Positions 25,352-28,349 of a stretch of DNA of 28,349 bases are shown here, piece after piece. This DNA comes from Lachnoclostridium sp. UBA7097. GTDB lineage: Bacteria > Bacillota > Clostridia > Lachnospirales > Lachnospiraceae. How positions within the stretch are numbered: the stretch's first letter is position 1; every line of letters starts with the position of its first letter. Under the pieces are notes generated by a model, which ran no database searches, was not told the origin of the DNA, and saw nothing but the letters and a program-made list of their open reading frames with translations. A program made the position numbers and the translations under genes. Where the stretch lies: positions 1 through 28,349 of the forward strand of contig DKYP01000138.1 of the NCBI GenBank assembly GCA_002499945.1, given 5' to 3'.

Positions 25352-26304
25352 TGGCAAACATAGCTATAGTTAATTACTGCAACTTAAAATGTAAATACTG
25401 TTTCGCTGATGACATGATACAGGAGAAAACAGTAACCATAAGCCTGGAGGATTATGGCAGGGTCCTGGAATTTATGTCAAGGACACCAAATAACCATATT
25501 GGCATTATCGGGGGTGAACCCACATTACACCCACACTTTGATGGCATACTGAAGGAAACAAACAGGTACTGCCGTGAATGTAATACTGATTCAACACTTT
25601 TTACCAACGGGATAGAACTGGAAAGATTCCTGCCATACATAGGTGACAGGACAGGCCTGTTAATAAACTGCAATGCACCAGAATACCAGACAACAGAAAT
25701 TTACCAGAAACAAAGGAAAACTTTAGACCACCTTTATGATTTAAGCTGGTTTGACAGGAAAGCATCATGCGGCTGTAACATACACCCTGGCTGCAAGGAT
25801 TACAGTTATATGTGGGATATTGTGGACAGGTATAAATTAAACCATATACGCTGTTCTGTTGTTTCCCCTGCTGCATGTTATGAGGCATGGCGTAAAGACA
25901 AGGAAGGCTATTACAACATGATGAAACCTGTGTTTTTACAGTTCTGTAAAGATGCAGCAAAACATAACTGCCGCCTTGGCATGGACTGCGGGCATATACC
26001 AATGTGTTATTTTAATACTGAAGAACGTGAAACAGTGGAAAGCATATGTGATAACTTATACCAGGACTTCTGCAGCCCTGTAATTGATATCACCCCTGAT
26101 TTTAAAGCAACTGCTTGTTTCGGTGCATATGACCCTGTGGACATAAGGGATTTCCATGATATTTTTGAGCTTGAAAGATACCTGATGTTAAAAAAGACAT
26201 ACCCGAAAGTACAAGCCAACTGTACAGGGAAGTGCACCACATGCAGGAAACACAAACTCCTGCAGTGCCAGGGCGGATGCCTTGGTTTTGCAGATGCAGA
26301 GTAA
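25351..26304 (+). CDS. Radical SAM protein with SPASM-like Cys-rich C-terminus, 317 aa
   Basis: The [4Fe-4S]/SAM motif CNLKCKYC has cysteines at 10, 14 and 17, followed by GGEP (54-57) and LFTNG (83-87), which mark a radical SAM TIM barrel. The C-terminal third has many cysteines (213, 219, 233, 241, 256, 291, 295, 298, 306, 310). The end, CTTCRKHKLLQCQGGC, is a CxxCx7CxxxC variant of the SPASM Cx2Cx5Cx3C motif that binds auxiliary clusters in peptide-modifying enzymes. The chain begins almost at the cluster motif, so there is no fused peptide-recognition (RRE) domain. The ATG shares its A with the stop of the Tyr-rich gene, with AGGAGG nine bases before it, so the two are translationally coupled. 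Likely role: radical modification (crosslinking, epimerisation or similar) of that protein. The chemistry cannot be read from sequence. Confidence 0.85.
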   Translation: MANIAIVNYCNLKCKYCFADDMIQEKTVTISLEDYGRVLEFMSRTPNNHIGIIGGEPTLHPHFDGILKETNRYCRECNTDSTLFTNGIELERFLPYIGDRTGLLINCNAPEYQTTEIYQKQRKTLDHLYDLSWFDRKASCGCNIHPGCKDYSYMWDIVDRYKLNHIRCSVVSPAACYEAWRKDKEGYYNMMKPVFLQFCKDAAKHNCRLGMDCGHIPMCYFNTEERETVESICDNLYQDFCSPVIDITPDFKATACFGAYDPVDIRDFHDIFELERYLMLKKTYPKVQANCTGKCTTCRKHKLLQCQGGCLGFADAE

Positions 26305-26332
26305 ACAGCGTTTTACAGGAATGAGGTAATAT

Positions 26333-26956
26333 ATGGAAATTTTGAAAATTTTATCAGTTGACTTTGACTATATAATGTACCCATGCATAAAACTTTACAA
26401 CAGCCATGTTTCCGGGACAGAAAACCAGACTGTTACCTGGGAACGCCTGGAACAGCTTTTGGAAATAGATAAATATTTATGCTATGATGCAGATGCTTTA
26501 AAAATGATATCAGGCCTTATATTAAAAAATATAATGAACAAAGCTTCATTTATCCCTGTAACAGACCATGAAGAAATTGTAGATATCCTGAAAAAAGACA
26601 ATGGCTACCCTTCCACTAAGTTTGACATAGTAAATATAGATTTCCACCATGACATGTATTACAGGGAAGAAGACATTGCGGAAATAAAGGATTTTGGGCA
26701 GTATAACTGTTCTGACTGGCTTGGTTATTTATATTTTACGGACAAACTGGAAAGCTGCCACTGGTTTAAAGCCCCTAATTCAGATGTTTATAATGGCAAA
26801 GCGGAAATAAAAATATCAGGCAAAAAGGATATTGAAAACCTTAGAAATAATTTTGACATGGTGTTCTTATGCCTGTCACCACAGTGGGTACCTTATAAAT
26901 ACCACCATTTATATGAACTCCTGTGTAACGTTTTCAAGGAGGTGTCCAGTAAATGA
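26333..26956 (+). CDS. UPF0489-type (peptide arginase-like) protein, 207 aa
   Basis: ATG follows ATGAGGT, 28 bases after the radical SAM stop. Motifs in order: LSVDFDYIMYP (residues 7-17), NIDFHHDMYY (101-110, a DxHxD metal site), NCSDWLGYL (125-133), SCHWFKAP (141-148) and LSPQWVPY (181-188). The DxHxD motif and the overall spacing match UPF0489-domain proteins, a branch of the arginase fold. A member from cyanobacterial RiPP clusters (OspR, landornamide) converts peptide arginine to ornithine. The neighbouring Tyr-rich protein has 20 Arg in its C-terminal domain, so it is a plausible substrate. The last four bases overlap the GT8 gene (ATGA). The fold call is good; the arginase reaction on a tail protein is inference. 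Confidence 0.65.
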   Translation: MEILKILSVDFDYIMYPCIKLYNSHVSGTENQTVTWERLEQLLEIDKYLCYDADALKMISGLILKNIMNKASFIPVTDHEEIVDILKKDNGYPSTKFDIVNIDFHHDMYYREEDIAEIKDFGQYNCSDWLGYLYFTDKLESCHWFKAPNSDVYNGKAEIKISGKKDIENLRNNFDMVFLCLSPQWVPYKYHHLYELLCNVFKEVSSK

Positions 26957-27774
26957 TGAATATACTTATGAGTGGCAATGACCATGTATACCCCGGGATG
27001 GAACTTGCCATATATTCAGCCCTTACACATAACAAAGGCATCAACTGGTATATATTCACAATGGATATTGAAATTGATATGGGGGACGGCGGGGTAATGG
27101 TGTTCTGCGGGCTTAACAGCTGGCAGAAAAACAAGTTAAAGAAAATTGTGTTATACCTTGACAATACATCTAAAATTACATTTATTGATATGAAAGACAT
27201 GTATATGGAATACCTGGCAGGCAATATAAATGAAACATCCCCTTTTACACCATATGCGGCATTAAGGCTTCTTGCTGATGTTGCACTGCCAGATACCAGC
27301 CATGTGCTTTACCTGGACTGTGACACAGCAGTCCAGGGTGACATATCAGGCATAATGGATTTCCTTAAATCCGGGAAAGACTATTATGCCTATGTATGCC
27401 CTGATGCATGTGGCTATGAAGGTGAAATGGTAAGCGGTGTAATGCTGATGGATTTAGGGCGTATAAGGGAGGACGGTTTCCTTAAAAGGGCAAGGGAAAA
27501 CATACATAAAAACTTGTACCAGTACCCTGACCAGGACGCTTTAAGGGATGCGGGGAAACCTGGCCCGCTCCCTGAAACATACAGTTACCTATATGAACTT
27601 GAACTCTGTGCATATGAGCCGCTTATCCTCCACTTCACAAACAAGCTTTCGCCTAAGATATATGGTGATGAAGGGCGTACTGTTTTTTACAGGCGTTACC
27701 CTTTCCTGGATTATGTGAAAAAGGGTGTGGAATTAATTGATACAATTAACTTTGGCACAAAAGAGGAGTTTTAA
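26953..27774 (+). CDS. GT8-family glycosyltransferase, 273 aa
   Basis: Motifs in order: an N-terminal nucleotide-sugar segment (ILMSGNDHVYPGMELAIYSA, residues 4-23), YAALRLLADVALP (101-113), the DxD-type metal site LYLDCDTAVQGDI (119-131), SGVMLMDLGRI (161-171), YPDQDALR (191-198) and LHFTNKLSPK (226-235). This is the full GT8 signature series (galactosyl- and glucosyltransferases, glycogenin). There is no membrane segment, so it acts in the cytoplasm. The start overlaps the preceding stop by four bases, with AAGGAGG at ideal spacing. GT8 includes glycogenin, which attaches glucose to a tyrosine hydroxyl. Given the Tyr-rich protein in the same operon, O-glycosylation of that tail protein is a reasonable hypothesis; Ser/Thr or another tail protein could be the target instead. 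Confidence 0.85.
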   Translation: MMNILMSGNDHVYPGMELAIYSALTHNKGINWYIFTMDIEIDMGDGGVMVFCGLNSWQKNKLKKIVLYLDNTSKITFIDMKDMYMEYLAGNINETSPFTPYAALRLLADVALPDTSHVLYLDCDTAVQGDISGIMDFLKSGKDYYAYVCPDACGYEGEMVSGVMLMDLGRIREDGFLKRARENIHKNLYQYPDQDALRDAGKPGPLPETYSYLYELELCAYEPLILHFTNKLSPKIYGDEGRTVFYRRYPFLDYVKKGVELIDTINFGTKEEF

Positions 27775-27803
27775 AAGGATATATTCAGAAAGAAGGTGTG
27801 GGA

Positions 27804-28124
27804 ATGTATGGGAACACCCCTGTGTGGAAAGATTTAGATTTAAATGGTATCGGGTATTTTACACAGATGTATGTAAAGGATAGTCCTGCAGGCTCTGGCA
27901 CAGGTACAGGAAGCAGCGGGATATCCCCAGGGGAAACACCAGGGTATGCGCTGCTTTCAAAATCCTATGCAGTCGGTGGTACTGGAATAAGGGAAGGTGA
28001 GGATACAGACAATGCAAAGTATTACTATGAATTTATAAAATACCTGATAGGAAGCACAAACCTGATGGATGGTGTAAAAATTATTTATGGTGGGGACGCT
28101 TTTGAGGATTTTAGCGGGAAATAG
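27804..28124 (+). CDS. Short fibre-like protein with SKSYAVG module, 106 aa
   Basis: The ATG at 27804 lies eight bases after GAAGG; a GTG at 27798 would add two residues. After MYGNTPVWKDLDLNGIGYFT and a Gly/Ser-rich linker, it holds one YALLSKSYAVGGTGIREGED module ending TDNAKYYYEFIKYL, the same unit that occurs twice in the BppU-like protein. The remaining 25 residues (NLMDGVKIIYGGDAFEDFSG) are unique. It is the last gene of the operon, 29 bases after the GT8 gene. It may be a small tail-tip decoration, an adaptor for the modified appendage, or a shortened fibre; no function can be assigned. Confidence 0.65.
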   Translation: MYGNTPVWKDLDLNGIGYFTQMYVKDSPAGSGTGTGSSGISPGETPGYALLSKSYAVGGTGIREGEDTDNAKYYYEFIKYLIGSTNLMDGVKIIYGGDAFEDFSGK

Positions 28125-28219
28125 GTAAAATATATATGAAGAGTATATACATATAGAAATATCAGCAATATTCAGGCTACTCCACAATTCAGGAAGTCTT
28201 TGCATATATTATTTGTATT

Positions 28220-28243
28220 TTTTGACCCCAATTTTGACCCCAA
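28220..28243. repeat. Tandem 12-bp repeat (TTTTGACCCCAA x2)
   Basis: TTTTGACCCCAA occurs twice head to tail without a gap (28220-28231 and 28232-28243). The stretch from 28125 to 28219 before it is AT-rich and shows no gene. This type of repeat next to inverted repeats often marks recombinase-binding or attachment regions; no integrase is visible in the window. Confidence 0.7.
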
Positions 28244-28250
28244 TTATAAC

Positions 28251-28280
28251 GGTTTGATGTGGTCTGAAACGGTCTGAAAT
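28251..28280. repeat. Three 10-bp iteron-like repeats
   Basis: GGTTTGATGT, GGTCTGAAAC and GGTCTGAAAT follow each other with exact 10-base periodicity, so all three would face the same side of the DNA helix. This is the layout of a protein-binding array (integrase arm sites, a replication iteron or a repressor array). Confidence 0.6.
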
Positions 28281-28309
28281 GGCATTTTTGCATTTAACAC
28301 TATATAGCA

Positions 28310-28340
28310 AAAGCCTGTAAATACTGTATTTACAGGCTTT
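28310..28340. terminator. Perfect 15-bp inverted repeat, terminator or attachment-region hairpin
   Basis: AAAGCCTGTAAATAC (28310-28324) and GTATTTACAGGCTTT (28326-28340) are exact complements around a single T. Flanking A and T runs allow bidirectional termination. Its position at the end of the tail module next to tandem repeats also fits an attachment region. Confidence 0.65.
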
Positions 28341-28349
28341 GTGTTAGTG

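Noticed and set aside
25351..26304. Activating enzyme of an anaerobic ribonucleotide reductase or QueE-like enzyme
   Set aside because: CxxxCxxC spacing alone would allow it, but the long Cys-rich SPASM-like tail and the operon partners do not fit those housekeeping enzymes.
27957..28349. Reverse-strand integrase 3' end at the right edge
   Set aside because: The repeat-rich sequence resembles regions next to integrase genes, but all reverse frames are broken by stops and show no recombinase motif within the window.

Overview
The window looks like part of a temperate phage, prophage or phage-like element from a low-GC Firmicute, most likely a gut Lachnospiraceae-type clostridium. The basis is its AT-rich composition, strong AGGAGG ribosome sites, frequent TTG and GTG starts, and siphophage-style tail proteins of the clostridial kind. 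The host assignment is inference. No rRNA, tRNA, CRISPR array or insertion sequence was seen.

Left region (1-5000, regulatory and accessory). A left-truncated DUF4041/T5orf172 (GIY-YIG-like) gene is followed by two tandem copies of one regulatory unit: promoter, ribbon-helix-helix gene, two hairpins, a 26-codon leader ORF, and a sigma-like gene. In copy 1 the sigma gene is cut off after about 29 codons. In copy 2 it is intact and continues into a DUF262 gene and a terminator. A membrane-anchored hypothetical protein is encoded convergently from its own consensus promoter.

Tail region (5000-23900). A 2587-residue tape measure protein begins without a clear start codon, at what looks like a recombination junction. 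It is followed by a self-contained AT-rich cassette (AAA ATPase plus TOPRIM-like protein, with its own promoters and terminator), which resembles a phage-borne defence module. The distal tail module then resumes: a small coiled-coil protein, Dit, a 1309-residue tail-associated protein (Tal), a small protein, a BppU-like baseplate or fibre protein, and a fibre with a six-Asp-box propeller. Head, portal, terminase, tail tube, tail chaperone and lysis genes are absent from the window.

Right region (23900-28349), the most unusual part. A tail-type protein with an FN3-like N-terminus carries a roughly 290-residue C-terminal domain that is one third tyrosine (96 Tyr, 20 Arg, one Cys). Its stop codon overlaps the start of a radical SAM protein with a SPASM-like Cys-rich tail. 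That is followed by a UPF0489-type protein related to peptide arginases, and then, through an ATGA overlap, by a GT8 glycosyltransferase (the family that includes glycogenin, which glucosylates tyrosine). The simplest reading is a RiPP-like post-translational modification cassette whose substrate is a phage tail appendage. I know of no described system of this composition. The window ends in a short fibre-like gene and a non-coding stretch with two sets of tandem short repeats and a 15-bp hairpin, possibly an attachment or recombination region.
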